Of a stretch of 64,000 nt of DNA, positions 32,810 through 45,304 are shown piece after piece; position 1 is the first letter of the stretch; the number at the start of each line of letters is the position of its first letter. This stretch comes from Heterohyrax brucei (taxonomy: Eukaryota > Chordata > Mammalia > Hyracoidea > Procaviidae). The notes beneath the pieces are model-generated. The model ran no database searches. It saw only the letters and a program-made list of their open reading frames with translations, and was not told the DNA's origin. The stretch is from NCBI GenBank assembly GCA_028571685.1, contig CM053143.1, forward strand, positions 7,927,501 through 7,991,500, given 5' to 3'. The position numbers were made by a program, and so were the translations under genes.

Positions 32810-33215
32810 TCCCCACTGTAGGTCTGTGAGGTTCCAGCCAGGTCTAGCCAATGAGACCACTGCATTCTCAGACCACACTGACAGGTTAGGAGATGAGCAT
32901 GTGATCCAAGTTCGGCCTAAGAAGATTCAATCCTGGGGCTTCATATGAATTGCTGGGAACAGAAAACCTATTTTTAATGGAGGCCTAGAGCTGCTGGTGG
33001 CCATCTTGCCACCGTGAGAGGATTTGCTTGAGAATGGAATCTGAGCCCAAACAAGTGACAGAGCAATCTTGCATTCTAATGCTCTGGCTGTGAAACCAAG
33101 CCTAATCTAGGTCTTTTCAGTTGTGCGGTCCAATGAAGGAATATTTGTGTTTCAGTCAGTTTGTGTAGGATTTTCTGACACCTGTAACCAAGAGTCCATA
33201 TCCTATAATACAATG
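32810..33215 (+). mobile_element. Ancient LTR-like repeat
   Basis: Landmarks resembling an old mammalian LTR: GCCAATGAGACCACTGC, GAGCATGTGATCCAAGTTCG GCC, GCTGGTGGCCATCTTGCCAC, TCTTTTCAGTTGTGCGGTCC AATGAAGG, and CCTGTAACCAAGAGTCC at the end. Family name uncertain. Confidence 0.45.
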
Positions 33216-33402
33216 CTGAGTTTGGGGACTCTTAAATAATAATGTAAAACCATGCAACATGAGTTAAACAATGAAATATTTACTTGGCCAGCCTTTTCAT
33301 CCCAGAAATAAAGACACTGTCTTATGGTCTCCAGCAAAACACAGATGAAGCACTCGGTGTACTTATGTTCAGATGCCAAAGCACCAATTCTGTGCTGATA
33401 AA

Positions 33403-33561
33403 ACTCTGCAGTGAAATAGTGGGTTAAGTGCTACACCTGCTGACCAAAAGGCTGGCAGTTTAAATCCATCAGGCACTCCTTGGAAACTCAACAGGGCAGT
33501 TCTGCTCTGCCCTATGGGGTCACTATGAGTCAGAATCGACTCAACAGCAGTGGGTAGTGGT
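33403..33561 (+). mobile_element. AfroSINE, nearest copy to the NR3C2 exon on the downstream side
   Basis: The head is slightly eroded (GCAGTGAAATAGTGGGTTAAG); the body and tail are close to consensus, GGGGTCACTATGAGTCAGAA TCGACTCAACAGCAGTGGG. Confidence 0.95.
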
Positions 33562-33564
33562 AAT

Positions 33565-35045
<1,481 letters not shown>

Positions 35046-35049
35046 CACA

Positions 35050-35213
35050 AAAAAAGAAAAAAAAAAAAAAACTTGTTTTCAGCAGGACAAGACCCTACAG
35101 GACAGAGCAGAACTGCCCCCAGAGAATTTCCAAGGAGTACCTGGGTGGATTCAAACTGCTGACCCTTTGGTTAGCAGATGTAGGGCTTAACCGCTCTGCC
35201 ATCAGCATTTCCT
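35050..35213 (-). mobile_element. AfroSINE
   Basis: A-rich tail complement; the CCGTCGAGTCGATTCC portion is replaced by TTGTTTTCAGCAGGACAAG. The rest runs from GACCCTACAGGACAGAGCAG to the head complement CTCTGCCATCAGCATTTCC. Confidence 0.9.
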
Positions 35214-35428
35214 GATTGCATGTTCCCACCCCAATTTTGATAATCATTGTTCAGTGGCATTTGAGATGTGCAGAAAGCCAGCACAGAAGCTGTTTTTTTC
35301 ATTCATGGTCCACATGCATTTATTGATTATTTACCCCTCGGTACTATGTGAGGTGCTGAGGAAATGAATATTAAAAAAATACTAATAACAAAAACAACAA
35401 CCCACAGTCCACCCTCAGAATTATACAC

Positions 35429-35581
35429 CCACTTCCACTGAGTCAATTCCAACTCATAGCAACCCTATGGGACCGAGAACAACTGCCCCAAAGGGTTTCC
35501 AAGGAGCAGGTGGTAGACTTAAATTGACAACGTTTCGGTTAGCAGCCAAATGCTTAATCACTGTGCCACAAGGGCTCTTCC
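35429..35581 (-). mobile_element. AfroSINE
   Basis: CACCCACTTCCACTGAGTCA ATTCCAACTCATAGCAACCC, body, and head complement CACTGTGCCACAAGGGCTC. Complete. Confidence 0.93.
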
Positions 35582-35584
35582 CTC

Positions 35585-36470
35585 AAAGTAACGAGGATGT
35601 AAACTATTAGGGCGAATGCTATGACACAGGGTAACACGGCAGGACACTGCAGGTTCAGCCCTCCGTATTGGGGAGCGGGGGGGACATGCAATCAGAAAAC
35701 AGTTTATTAAAAGGTGACAGGTGTACTGTTTTAAAACATGCCTAGGTCACAGTCAGACTAAGAAAGAGGGCAGAAGAAGTTAGAATGTGTAATGGCTCAA
35801 GAATTGTGGGCTAGATGTGTTCAGAAACTTACTGGGGTATTGTTGTATGTCACCTTGCTGTCATGACCTTTGCATCCATGTGCAACAGCAGGCTCAAGGG
35901 GGAAAAGATTGAAGAAAATGTACAAAAAGCCTAAAATGGCTACGTTATGGTGATGGTGTCCTTGTTTTTCAAATTCCTGTAATGTATAATATTGTATTAA
36001 TTTTTTAAAACTTTAAAATGTTTTAACTACATTCTCATCAAAAACGGATAAATTTACAAAGTATTCAACTGCTTGGAGCACTGTGGCATGACTGACATTC
36101 TAGAAAATGACTTCTTAAGTCAAGGACTGAAACGGTGTTCTTCAGAGTTGCTTCTCCTGAGCTAAATGCTCTTTATTCATTTTATTAGTGCCCTTTGACT
36201 TCTTCATGGCATTCAAAAGATTCCATTTCAGCATCAGTAACTTCTTCAACATTTTAGCCAGTAAAACTCAATCCATACTCTTATCTGACTAGTCTCATAC
36301 TTCATAGGGAAGGACTATGGCTTTGTAAACATTTAGAATATCACTTAAAAATCATCATTAAAATGTACATTTTTTTCCCCAATTCCCAGCATACCTGGAC
36401 TATACATTCTGCATTTTGGTGGGCCTGGTTTCTGTTCCCAGTACTTAAAGGCCTCTTAGCTCTACTCTTT
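35585..36470. other. Intronic sequence, no gene recognised
   Basis: No family recognised. Confidence 0.35.
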
Positions 36471-36474
36471 AGAA

Positions 36475-36520
36475 CTCTTTTTCAATCCAAACTCACTCTT
36501 TTTCAATCCAAACTCACTAT
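36475..36520 (+). repeat. 23-bp direct duplication
   Basis: CTTTTTCAATCCAAACTCACT occurs twice back to back. A local slippage duplication. Confidence 0.85.
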
Positions 36521-37038
36521 CAAGTTTCTTAGCCTTAAATATCCTCAATATGCCACAGACTCCCATGTTTATCACCAGTCCAGGCCTTTTCTTGAAATTT
36601 CAGACCCATTTTTCTAACCACCTTCTTGACATCTCCAGTCAGGTGTCTGGCATGCACCTCCAATGTAAAATGTGTCTGAAACTCACTGATCTTTCCCTGT
36701 CTTCAAACCTGCTCCTCCCTCACACTTCTTCATCTCAGTAAATGACACTTTCAGGTGCTCTAGCTGAAAACTCTGGACTCTCATCACTGAATGCTTTTAT
36801 TCACACTCCACATCCAATCTGTTAAATTCTACTTCCTTTCTCTTTGGAATATATTCAGATCCTGGTCATGTCCCATCCCTCCTCTGGTACCACACTAGTT
36901 CAAACTATCAACATCTCCTACATGAGCGAATAAAGTAAAAACCTAACTGATCTTTTGGTTTCCTTTTGTCCCTTCTGGCCTCCCTACAGTCTAAATGATC
37001 TTTCTTTATTTCTTACAACTTCCCCTCTCAGTCAGCAT

Positions 37039-37262
37039 AGAAACCAAAACCAGCTGTTGTTGAGCTGATTCCAACTCATGGGGTCCCACTATGTGTCAGA
37101 GTAGAAACATGCTCCACAGCGTTTTCCGTGGCTGAGTTTTTCAAGTAGATCTTGAAGTCTTTGTTCCAAGATGCCTCTGAACCTCCAAGTCTACCTTTTC
37201 AACTTTCAGGTTAGCAGCGAGCACAGTAATCATGTACATCATTGTGCCCATAGGGCCACAAT
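37039..37262 (-). mobile_element. AfroSINE, long subfamily, nested in L2
   Basis: AAACCAAAACCAGCTGTTGTTGAGCTGATTCC-type tail complement, the long-form mid block AGTAGATCTTGAAGTCTTTG TTCC, and a degraded head ending TGTGCCCATAGGGCC. Confidence 0.85.
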
Positions 37263-37439
37263 CAGGCTCCCTATAATTATTTACTGTCTTTTCAGTTACT
37301 CCACATCAGCCACACTAGCCTCCTTGCTAATCCTCAAATACACAAAGAACACTCCCACTTCTGGCATTACTGTCCCTTCTGCCTAGAACGTTTCATCTAG
37401 GTATCTGATACCAGTATAGCTCTCCCTACCACCACATCT

Positions 37440-39896
37440 TACGAACTTCTGCAGTCTGAAATTGATTGAACATGCAATCAGGATGCATTAATAATTATTG
37501 GTGACTGGAATGCAAAAGCCAGAAACAAAGAAGGTTCAGTAGTTAGTAAATATGGCCTTGGTGATAGAAATAATACCAGAGATTGCATGATAGAATTTTG
37601 CAAGACTAATGACTTCTTCATTGCAAATACCTTCTTTAACCAACACAAACAGCAACTGTACACATGGACCCTACCAGATAAAATACACAGGAACCAAACT
37701 GACTACATCGATGGAAAAAGATGATGGAGAAGCCCCATAATATCAGTCAGAACAACACCACGTGCTGACTGTGGCACAGATCATCAGATCATCAAGTGCT
37801 CCTATGCAAATTCAAATGGAAACTGAAGAAAATTAGAACAAGTGCAGAAGAGCCAAAGTATGACCTTGAGTGAGTATATCCCTCCTGAGTTTAAAGACCA
37901 TCTCAAGAACAGATTTGATGTGTTGACCACTGATGACCAAAGACCAGACAAATTGTGGAATGACATCAAAGACATTATCCATAAAGAGATTAACAGGTCA
38001 TTAAAAAGACAGCAAAGAAAGAAAAGACCAAATAGAATGTCAGAAGAGACTCTGAAACTTGCTCTTGAGCATCGAGCAGCTAAAGCAAAAGGAATGGCAA
38101 AGTAAAAGACCTAAAGAGAAGACTTCAAAGAGCAGCTCGAGAAAACAAAAGAAAGTATTATAAATGACATGTCCAAAGAGGGGGGAAATGGAAAACCAGA
38201 AGGGAAGAACACGTTCTGCATTTCTCAAACTGAAACAACTGAAGAAAAAAATCAAGCCTCAAGTTGCAATAGTGAACGATTCTACAGGGAAACTATTAAA
38301 CATATTAAACGACTTAGGGAGCATCAAAAGAAGGTGGAAAGAATACACAGAGTCATTATACCAGAAAGAACTGGTTGATACGCAGCCATCTGAAGAGGCA
38401 GCATATGATCTGGAACCCATGGGACTGAAGGGAAAAGTTGAAGCTGTATTGAAAGCACTGGCAAAAAATAAGGCTCCAGGAATTGATGGAATATCAATTA
38501 AGATATTTCAACAAACAGATGTAGCATTGCAAGTGCTCACTCATCTATGCCAAGAAATTTGAAGGATAGCTACCTGGCCAAACTGACTGAAGGAGATCCA
38601 TATTTATGTCCATTCCAAAGGAAGGTGATCCAACCAAATGTGGAAATTACCGAACAGTATCGTTAATATCACACACAAATAAAATTTTGCTCAAGATCAT
38701 TCAAAAGTGACTGCAACAGTATATTGACAAGGAACTGCCAAAAATTCAAGCTAGGTTCAGAAGAGGATGTGGAACCAGGGATATAATCACTGATGTCAGA
38801 TGGATCTTGGCTGAAAGCAGAGAATACCAGAAGGATATCTACCTGTGTTTCACTGCCTATGCAAAGGCATTCAACTATGTGGATCATAATAAATTATGGC
38901 TAACATTACAAAGAATAGGAATTCCAGAACACCTAATTGTTCTCTTAAGAAATCTGTACATGGATCAAGAGGCAGTTGTGTGAACAGAACAAGGACACCA
39001 CATGGTTTAAAGTCAGAAAAGGTGTGCTTCAGCGCTGTATCCTTTCACCATACTTTTTCAGTCTGTATGCCAAGCAAATAATCTGAGAAGCTGAACTGTA
39101 CAAAGAATGAGGCATCAGGATTGGAGAATGACTCATAAGCAATATGTGCAGAAAATACCACCTTACTTGCTGGAAATGAAAAAGATTTGAAACACTGATA
39201 AAGATCAGGGACCACAGCCTTCAGTACGGATTGTCTCTCAACTTCAAGAAAGCAAAAATCATCACAACTAGACCAGTAAGCAACATTATCATAAAATGGA
39301 GAAAGGACTGAGGTTGTCAAGGATTTCATTTTACTTGGGTCCACAATCAATGCCCATGGAAGCAGCAGTCAAGAAATTAAAAGATGCATTGCATTGGGAA
39401 AATCTGCTACTAAGGACCTCTTTAAAGTATTAAGAAGTAAAGATGTCATGTTGAAGACTAAAGTGCACCTGACCCAAGCCATGGTATTTTCAATCACATC
39501 ATATGCATGTGAAAGCCGGACAATGAACAAAGAAGACAGAAGAATAATTGATACCTTTGAACTGTGGTGCTGGAGAAGAATATTGAATATACCATAGACC
39601 ACCAAATGAGCAAACAGATCTGTTCAGGAAGAAATACTACCAGAGTGCTGCTCCTTGGATGCAAAGATGGAAAGACTGTATCTTAACATACTTTGTGCAG
39701 AAAGTATCAGTCCCTGGAGAAGGACATCATGCTTGGCAGAGTGGAGGGTCAGTGAAAAAGAGTAAGACCCTCAACAATGGACTTAAGCATAAAAAGAATT
39801 ATGAATATGGTACAAGACTGGACAGTGTTTTGTTCTGCTGTGCATAGGGTTGCTATGAGTCAGAACCAACTCAGTGGCACCTAACAACAGCAACAG
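37440..39896 (+). mobile_element. RTE (BovB-like) LINE, 2.46 kb, inactive
   Basis: It starts within the endonuclease domain (IIIGDWNAKARNKE-like residues encoded near 37491-37535) and runs through the reverse-transcriptase region (LAKNKAPGIDGISIKIFQQT at 38459-38518). It ends CAACTCAGTGGCACCTAACA ACAGCAACAG. Several frameshifts and stops break the single ORF (for example after GMAK at 38103 and after LCQEI at 38560). CACATCT at 37433-37439 and 39897-39903 is a candidate target duplication. Family role: self-mobilisation, and provision of machinery to SINEs that share its tail. Confidence 0.9.
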
Positions 39897-40074
39897 CACA
39901 TCTCCTTCAGGTCATTACTCATAAATTACTTTCTCAGTCAAGCCTTCACTAACCACTCTACTGAAAATGACAGATCCCCCTTCCTTATGTGTACATATTT
40001 TCATAGCATTTGACACATCTAACATGGTAACTGTTTTACTTACTTAGTTTTTGTTGTCGAGAATTTGACTTTAC

Positions 40075-40705
40075 ATGAATCCACAACCACTGTCCATGGA
40101 AGAGACAGTCATGATATATTCGATTACGCAACTCTATGCAGAACACTTTTTTCAAGTGTTCAAGAGCAAAGGAGTCACTTTGAGGATTAAGGTGCACCCA
40201 ACCCACACCATGGTATTTTTGGTCACCTCTTGTGTGTGGGAAAGCTGGATAATGAATAAGAAATACCAGAGAAGAATTGATTAATTTGACTTACAGTGTT
40301 AGCTAAGCATACTGAATATCCCATAGACTGCTAGAAGGCTCAACTAATCTGTTTTGGAAGAAGTACAACCAGAATGTTCCCTGGAAGCAAGGATGGTGAG
40401 ACTTAGTCTCATATACTTTGGACATGTTATCAGGAGGAACCAATAACTGGAGAAGCCCATCATGCTTGGTGAAGTAGCCAAGCCAAGCCAAGTGCTGTTG
40501 AGAAGGTAAACAAAAAAGAGGAGGATGGTCAACAAGACAGACTGACACAATAGTTGCAACAAGGCAGACTGACACAGTAGTTGCAACAACAGACTCAAAC
40601 ACAGCAGTTGTGAGGATGATACAAGACTCAGCAGTATTTTCTTCTGTCATACACAGGGTTACTATAAATTAGAACTGAGTCAACAGCACCTAACAACAGC
40701 AATCT
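40075..40705 (+). mobile_element. RTE (BovB-like) LINE 3' fragment
   Basis: TGAATCCACAACCACTGTCC ATGGAAG to the end AACTGAGTCAACAGCACCTA ACAACAGC. It has an internal deletion near 40130 and a local ~27-bp duplication around 40532-40585 (CAGACTGACACAGTAGTTGC AACAA twice). Confidence 0.87.
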
Positions 40706-41028
40706 GTTTGGGGTTTGTCTCATCCAGTCTAGTACATAAAATCAGATCAGGCTGGGCTTTTCATCTGTTCTGTGTAATTCCCTGCTGTGTCCCCGGTACA
40801 TGGAAGAGCACCCTATGCAGCACAAACCCAGTCAACACCTGAAAAAATGAGTGACTTTCAGATAATGGGCATTTCCACAATAGTCCTCTTAATGCCCTCT
40901 ATGCCACCAATTCTAGTGTCCTGCATCCTTTACATGAAGCAATGTAAATGTTTTGTCTTCAGGGTGAAAAGTCTGCATCTGAATCAAATGAAAACAAGTT
41001 GAGAAAGTTTAGCCTAAAAAAAGATGGG

Positions 41029-41069
41029 TGTGTGTGCATATATATACATATATATATGCACACACACGC
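41029..41069. repeat. TG/TA/CA palindromic microsatellite
   Basis: GTGTGTGTGCATATATATAC followed by ATATATATATGCACACACAC is nearly self-complementary over about 38 bp, so it could extrude as a cruciform. It lies about 20 bp from the mariner fold-back element. Confidence 0.85.
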
Positions 41070-41085
41070 ACATGCACACACATGG

Positions 41086-41622
41086 TCCAACAAGTTCATG
41101 AACTCATCCTAGAAAACGTGCTACATACCTCATTGCTGAATATCAGTACTAGGGTCACCTTCAAAGTACTGCCCTTGGGATGCCAGGCACTGACACCAGT
41201 GCCTCATCCACCCTTCAAAGCGATTTTGGAACTTTTTATCTGGAATGGCCATCAGAGTTGTCATCGTATTACCCTTAATGTCCTGAATGTCATTAAAATG
41301 TCTTCCTTCAATATTTCTTTTATCTTTGGGTAAAGAGAAAAGTCACTGGAGGCCAGATCAAGTGAGTAGGGAGGGTGTTCCAATATGTGGCTAAAAACTC
41401 CCTCACAGACAACTATATGATTAAGTATAGAAACTTGCCATTGTGGCACCAAGTGCAATGGCCATTCCAGAAAGAGCTCCAAAAGTCCTTTGAAGGGTAG
41501 ACTAGGCACTGGTGTCAGGACATACCTTTCCAAGGGGAGTACTTCAAAGGTGACCACTGTGATATTCAGCAATGAGGTATGTACCATTTACAAAAATTAA
41601 GTTCATGGAATTGTCAGACCTC
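41086..41622 (-). mobile_element. Fold-back mariner derivative (copy 1)
   Basis: Arms of about 165 bp (41086-41250 and 41455-41622) are inverted copies of the mariner 3' end, sharing CTACATACCTCATTGCTGAA TATCA and CTGACACCAGTGCCT. The centre encodes on the minus strand the transposase C-terminal fragment with HPPYSLDLASSD and LYPKIKEILK. It lacks the transposase N-terminus and catalytic core, so it is non-autonomous. Confidence 0.88.
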
Positions 41623-41790
41623 ATGGGTATATGTGCTTAATTACATAATTAATGCAAACACTAACTATTTTTCCTTCATATTCACAGGCATCAAAAATAA
41701 AACAGTTAACTTCCCTCTAACATGCCTTTCAGCACCTCTCTGCTTTGTTTTTTGGAACACTGCACTGAATCTGTTCTCTTTCTTGATCTC

Positions 41791-42243
41791 TGTGGTGGTC
41801 AGGATTATGTCAACTTGGCTACTACATATTTGGCTGCTGTATTAAGTGGCAGGGCGGGGTTTGTGGTGGCTCCCTGCCCCTCGGCTCTCATCTCGCGACC
41901 TTTTACTACGGCAGCTGGTTGCTTACATGGCCAGGAGCTTCTGCTCTCTTCATCCAGTGTCTGGTTCCAGGACTTGAATTAGCAGCTGTTGGACTCATCA
42001 GTCTTGACAGTCGGCACTTGAGAGTCCTGCTCCCTGACCTGCCGATCCTGGGTTTGCCAGCCTCTGCTGTCCATTACTGTAAGCACGCCCACCTCATCTT
42101 TGTCCAGGGAGCATCTTGGCGCAGGAACCTCAGGTCTGAAGGACACGCTCTTCTCCCAGTGCAGATTTCTTGATGGTGCAAGGTTCCCCCGGTGCTGCTT
42201 TCTTGATGGTCTTACCATGTTCCCCATCATCCTGACCACCACA
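41791..42243 (-). mobile_element. Solo LTR with 15-bp inverted ends and 5-bp target duplication
   Basis: Begins TGTGGTGGTCAGGAT and ends with its exact complement ATCCTGACCACCACA. ATCTC flanks both sides (41786-41790 and 42244-42248). The internal segment 42095-42165 is the complement of part of the LTR at 31480 (TCTTTGTCCAGGGAGCATCT TGG, GGACACGCTCTTCTCCCAGTGC), indicating minus orientation and family relationship. No retroviral gene is attached. Confidence 0.85.
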
Positions 42244-42249
42244 ATCTCT

Positions 42250-42728
42250 ATGTCTGTTGTATTTTCCAGGCTCTTTCTCATCTTCTTGATCATTAATGTA
42301 GATTTTCTTCAGAATTCTACTTTTGGCCATCATTTGTCTTGTTTCTGAGTTCTTTATTGATGTCATCTACTCTCCCAGCTTCAAATAGCTTCCCTTGGAG
42401 AGTCACTTCCCAAATCTACATATCCCACTCCAACCTCTACCCCATCCTTCAGTTCCCTGTTTTTACTTCCTTTGCATGACCTGTCTCTACGTTCTATTAG
42501 TCCTTCAAGACGACTGTGTTCTAACTCTATGTATTCTCTTTATGTCCAGATGTTGACATTCTTTCTAGACGGGTACCACCATCTGCTTATCACTCCTCAT
42601 TCTCCTTGATCATCAAATGCAGTCACTAACTTCGGTGTATATCACTATTGCTAACATTGCTTCATACCCTTATTACTTCCTGTGGATTCTTCTCCAGCTC
42701 CAGACTTCCTCGCTCCATCCCATCTTAT
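42250..42728. other. Intronic sequence, possible old LINE remnant
   Basis: T/C-rich, with phrases such as TCTTCTCCAGCTCCAGACTT CC that recall L2; not assigned firmly. Confidence 0.3.
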
Positions 42729-42730
42729 AG

Positions 42731-42878
42731 AAAAAAAGCAAAACCAAACTCATGGCCATCAAGTCAGCTGCAACTCATAGCAATCCGATAGAGCAGAAAT
42801 ACCCCATAGGATTTCCAAGGAGCAGATGGTAGATTCAAACCGCTGATCTTTTGATTAGAAGTCAACCACTGTGCCAAT
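42731..42878 (-). mobile_element. AfroSINE, first of three in tandem
   Basis: AAAAAAGCAAAACCAAACTC ATGGCC tail complement; a 20-bp deletion in the body (GATAGAGCAGAAATACCCC); head complement CAACCACTGTGCC. Confidence 0.9.
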
Positions 42879-42894
42879 ACATCTAATGAAAACA

Positions 42895-43055
42895 ACAAAC
42901 AAAAAACTTACTGTCACAGAGTCAATTCTGACTCATAGCACTCTACAGGACACAGCACAACTGTTCCGTATTTTCCAGGGGGCAACTGGTGGATATGAAC
43001 TGCAGATCTTTTGGTTAGTAGCTATAGGACTTAACCACTAAGCCACTAGGACTTT
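42895..43055 (-). mobile_element. AfroSINE, second of three in tandem
   Basis: AACAAACAAAAAACTTACTG tail complement to head complement CACTAAGCCACTAGGACTTTC. It is preceded by CATCTAATGAAAAC and followed by GTATCTAATTGAAAAAC, two versions of the same short motif. Confidence 0.92.
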
Positions 43056-43073
43056 CAATGTATCTAATTGAAA

Positions 43074-43247
43074 AACAAAAACAAAAAACTAAGCTTATTA
43101 CTGTCTGGTCAATTCTGATTCATGTTCACCCTATAGGGCAGAGAAGAACTCCCCCATAGAGTTTCTAAGGAGAGCCTGATGGACACAAATTGCCAACCTT
43201 CTGGCTAGCAGCCATAGCACTTAAGCACTATGCCATTAGAGTTTCCA
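43074..43247 (-). mobile_element. AfroSINE, third of three in tandem
   Basis: AAAAACAAAAACAAAAAACT AAGC, body CACCCTATAGGGCAGAGAAG, head complement CACTATGCCATTAGAGTTTCC. Confidence 0.92.
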
Positions 43248-43249
43248 GT

Positions 43250-44548
43250 CTCATTACAGAGGAACATAAATTTATAGAAAGGTGAATTTTACAGAAGTCA
43301 AATTAATGAGACCAAGATTACAGGTTCAGTTCCCATATGGTCCCTTTTAGCTTTGTACAGAACAGGGAAAAATCTAAGGTCATAGACTATGCTCAAATCT
43401 CAGCCAGCTATCTCACAAACATATGCATTATTAACATAGTTTTTACTGATGCCTTATTATTTGGTGGCTTGGCTGGCTATTATTTGGTTGTCTTTGGAAC
43501 TGAAAGTAGTATGTAGCTGGTTTTAAGAAATGTATATGTACATTTGAAAAAGAGAGAGGGCAGATGTTAAACTCATTTCTTAGACACTGAGTGCTATCAA
43601 AATACAAAGCATACTCAGTGATTTCATATGTCACAATTCACCTTTATAGTATCATCTATTTATCAGGCATATACATGGAACATGAGACCTGTACTGCTAG
43701 GCAGCAGAACATCCAGGGGTCAAAGGCAGGAGTACAAGTTCAATCAGGAGGCATGGGCTCTAGTTCAGCCATTAACTTGGATACCTTAGCAAACCTACCT
43801 CAGCACTTTAGGTCACAATTCTCACCATAAAATCAAGAGACTAAATAGATGATCTCTGGGATCTTCCTGATCTACTCTCTAAAGACACAGACAAATTAAT
43901 GTATGTTTTGCACAAAACATACATTCTGTATAAAAGATACATGGGGAAGAAAGCCAAGAATAAGTTTCATCCAAACTGAATTTCAAGCTCAAACTAAAGA
44001 CAATATATTATAATACTATATATTATAATACTACAAATAAATATTGCTTGATCCAGGTTAAAAAATTTTTTTAAAGTCTGTCTGTAAAACTTTCTCTTCT
44101 TATTAGATCAACTAATTATATGGTACTTACATTTCCTTGCCCTGATACGGTATTTTCTCTGCTGATACTGTCTAAATTTATTCATTAAAACAGAATTCTA
44201 GCCCTCCAAAATAGTTTAATATTGGTGAGCTTAAAAAACTACTCAAATTAGTCTTTTTTGGATTGACTAGTAATTAAAGAACACAGTTCACAGAATTTTA
44301 TCATCAACAGATAAAGTTAGGTCATAGGATTTTATACAAATGTCAAAATAGTATAAAGCAGGGAGGAGTCAACATTATAATACCTCCATTTTAAAGACAG
44401 TGTCTCTGAGGGGAATACAAGTAAGTCATAAGTAATTAATTTTCACTACCAAATGTAATATTTCTAATTATTCAGTTAGGAGATTGAAGAGATTAATCAA
44501 AGTTTCATGCTGACTTTGGTGACAATTAGGAGGGAACATACTAGTCAA
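43250..44548. other. Intronic sequence with a probable MIR
   Basis: 43700-43870 has MIR-like order (GGGCTCTAGTTCAGCCATTA ACTTGG; CTCACCATAAAATCAAGAG). 44003-44035 has a TATTATAATACTA repeat. The rest is unassigned. Confidence 0.4.
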
Positions 44549-44551
44549 TCA

Positions 44552-44708
44552 GGAAACCCTGGTGATACAGTGATTAATTGCTACAGCTGCTAACCAGATC
44601 AGCAGTTCACATCTACCAAGTGCTCCCTGGAAACTCTGTGGGGCAGTTCTGTTCTGTCCTGTAGAGTCCTTATGAGTTGGCATTGATTCAGTGGCAGTGA
44701 GTGGTCAC
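44552..44708 (+). mobile_element. AfroSINE
   Basis: GGAAACCCTGGTGATACAGT head; the B-box has lost the AAAGGTTGG portion (CTAACCAGATCAGCAGTTC); the tail is TTATGAGTTGGCATTGATTC AGTGGCAGTG. Confidence 0.92.
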
Positions 44709-44709
44709 A

Positions 44710-45300
44710 GATATACTAGCCAATCATCAGAAACACTTGCTGTGTTATCTTTTTTCCTGGAAGGATTGGGTACTTAAAGAGAAGCTTTAAGAAGCTGTGC
44801 AAGAAAAGATGATTTTACTGACCAAAAAATTAATGAAAATATTGGCTCACTAATAATCTACAATGCACCATGTTATTGCAGAAATTACCATACATAAGCA
44901 ACCATATGTAAACCACCTTTCTCATCCTTACAACAATTACATAACGAAACAGTAGTGACTGATCACTATTCAGTGACAAGAAAGTCATCTTCTAACAAAT
45001 ACTTTTGTCTCAGTTCTTAAACTCACTCAATTTTTTAAACTGTCTTTTGTACTGTCACGCCTCAGATACGTGCTTCTACCACCACCACCAGCTGCTGACA
45101 AGTTTTTCTCCATAACTAACCAATTCAAGTTTTATTCAGCTGTACAGAACAAATAAGAATCCGGAGGAATAGACAAAACAATATTTCAGTCGACATTCTT
45201 ACATACCTAATACCTACCTTAACTTGTGCTAAATCATTAAACAGTAAAATACCACATTTAAATCAGTCATTAATTAACTAGGCTACTATAGTGAAAGACT
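44710..45300. other. Intronic sequence, no gene recognised
   Basis: No family recognised; CCACCACCACC at 45080. Confidence 0.35.
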
Positions 45301-45304
45301 AGTA

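Larger units (their letters stand above)
36610..40060 (+). mobile_element. LINE L2, split by an AfroSINE and an RTE
   Basis: Segments 36610-37038, 37263-37439 and 39897-40060 read as one L2: AAACCTGCTCCTCCCTCACA, CCACATCCAATCTGTTAAAT, CCACACTAGCCTCCTTGCTA, TTCTGCCTAGAACGTTTCAT, then beyond the RTE CTCCTTCAGGTCATTACTCA, CAAGCCTTCACTAACCACTC and TTTTCATAGCATTTGACACA. The join across the RTE restores the continuous L2 phrase. Confidence 0.78.

Noticed and set aside
37842..38562. 88- and 132-codon frames as host genes
   Set aside because: They are pieces of the RTE reverse-transcriptase ORF, broken by frameshifts.
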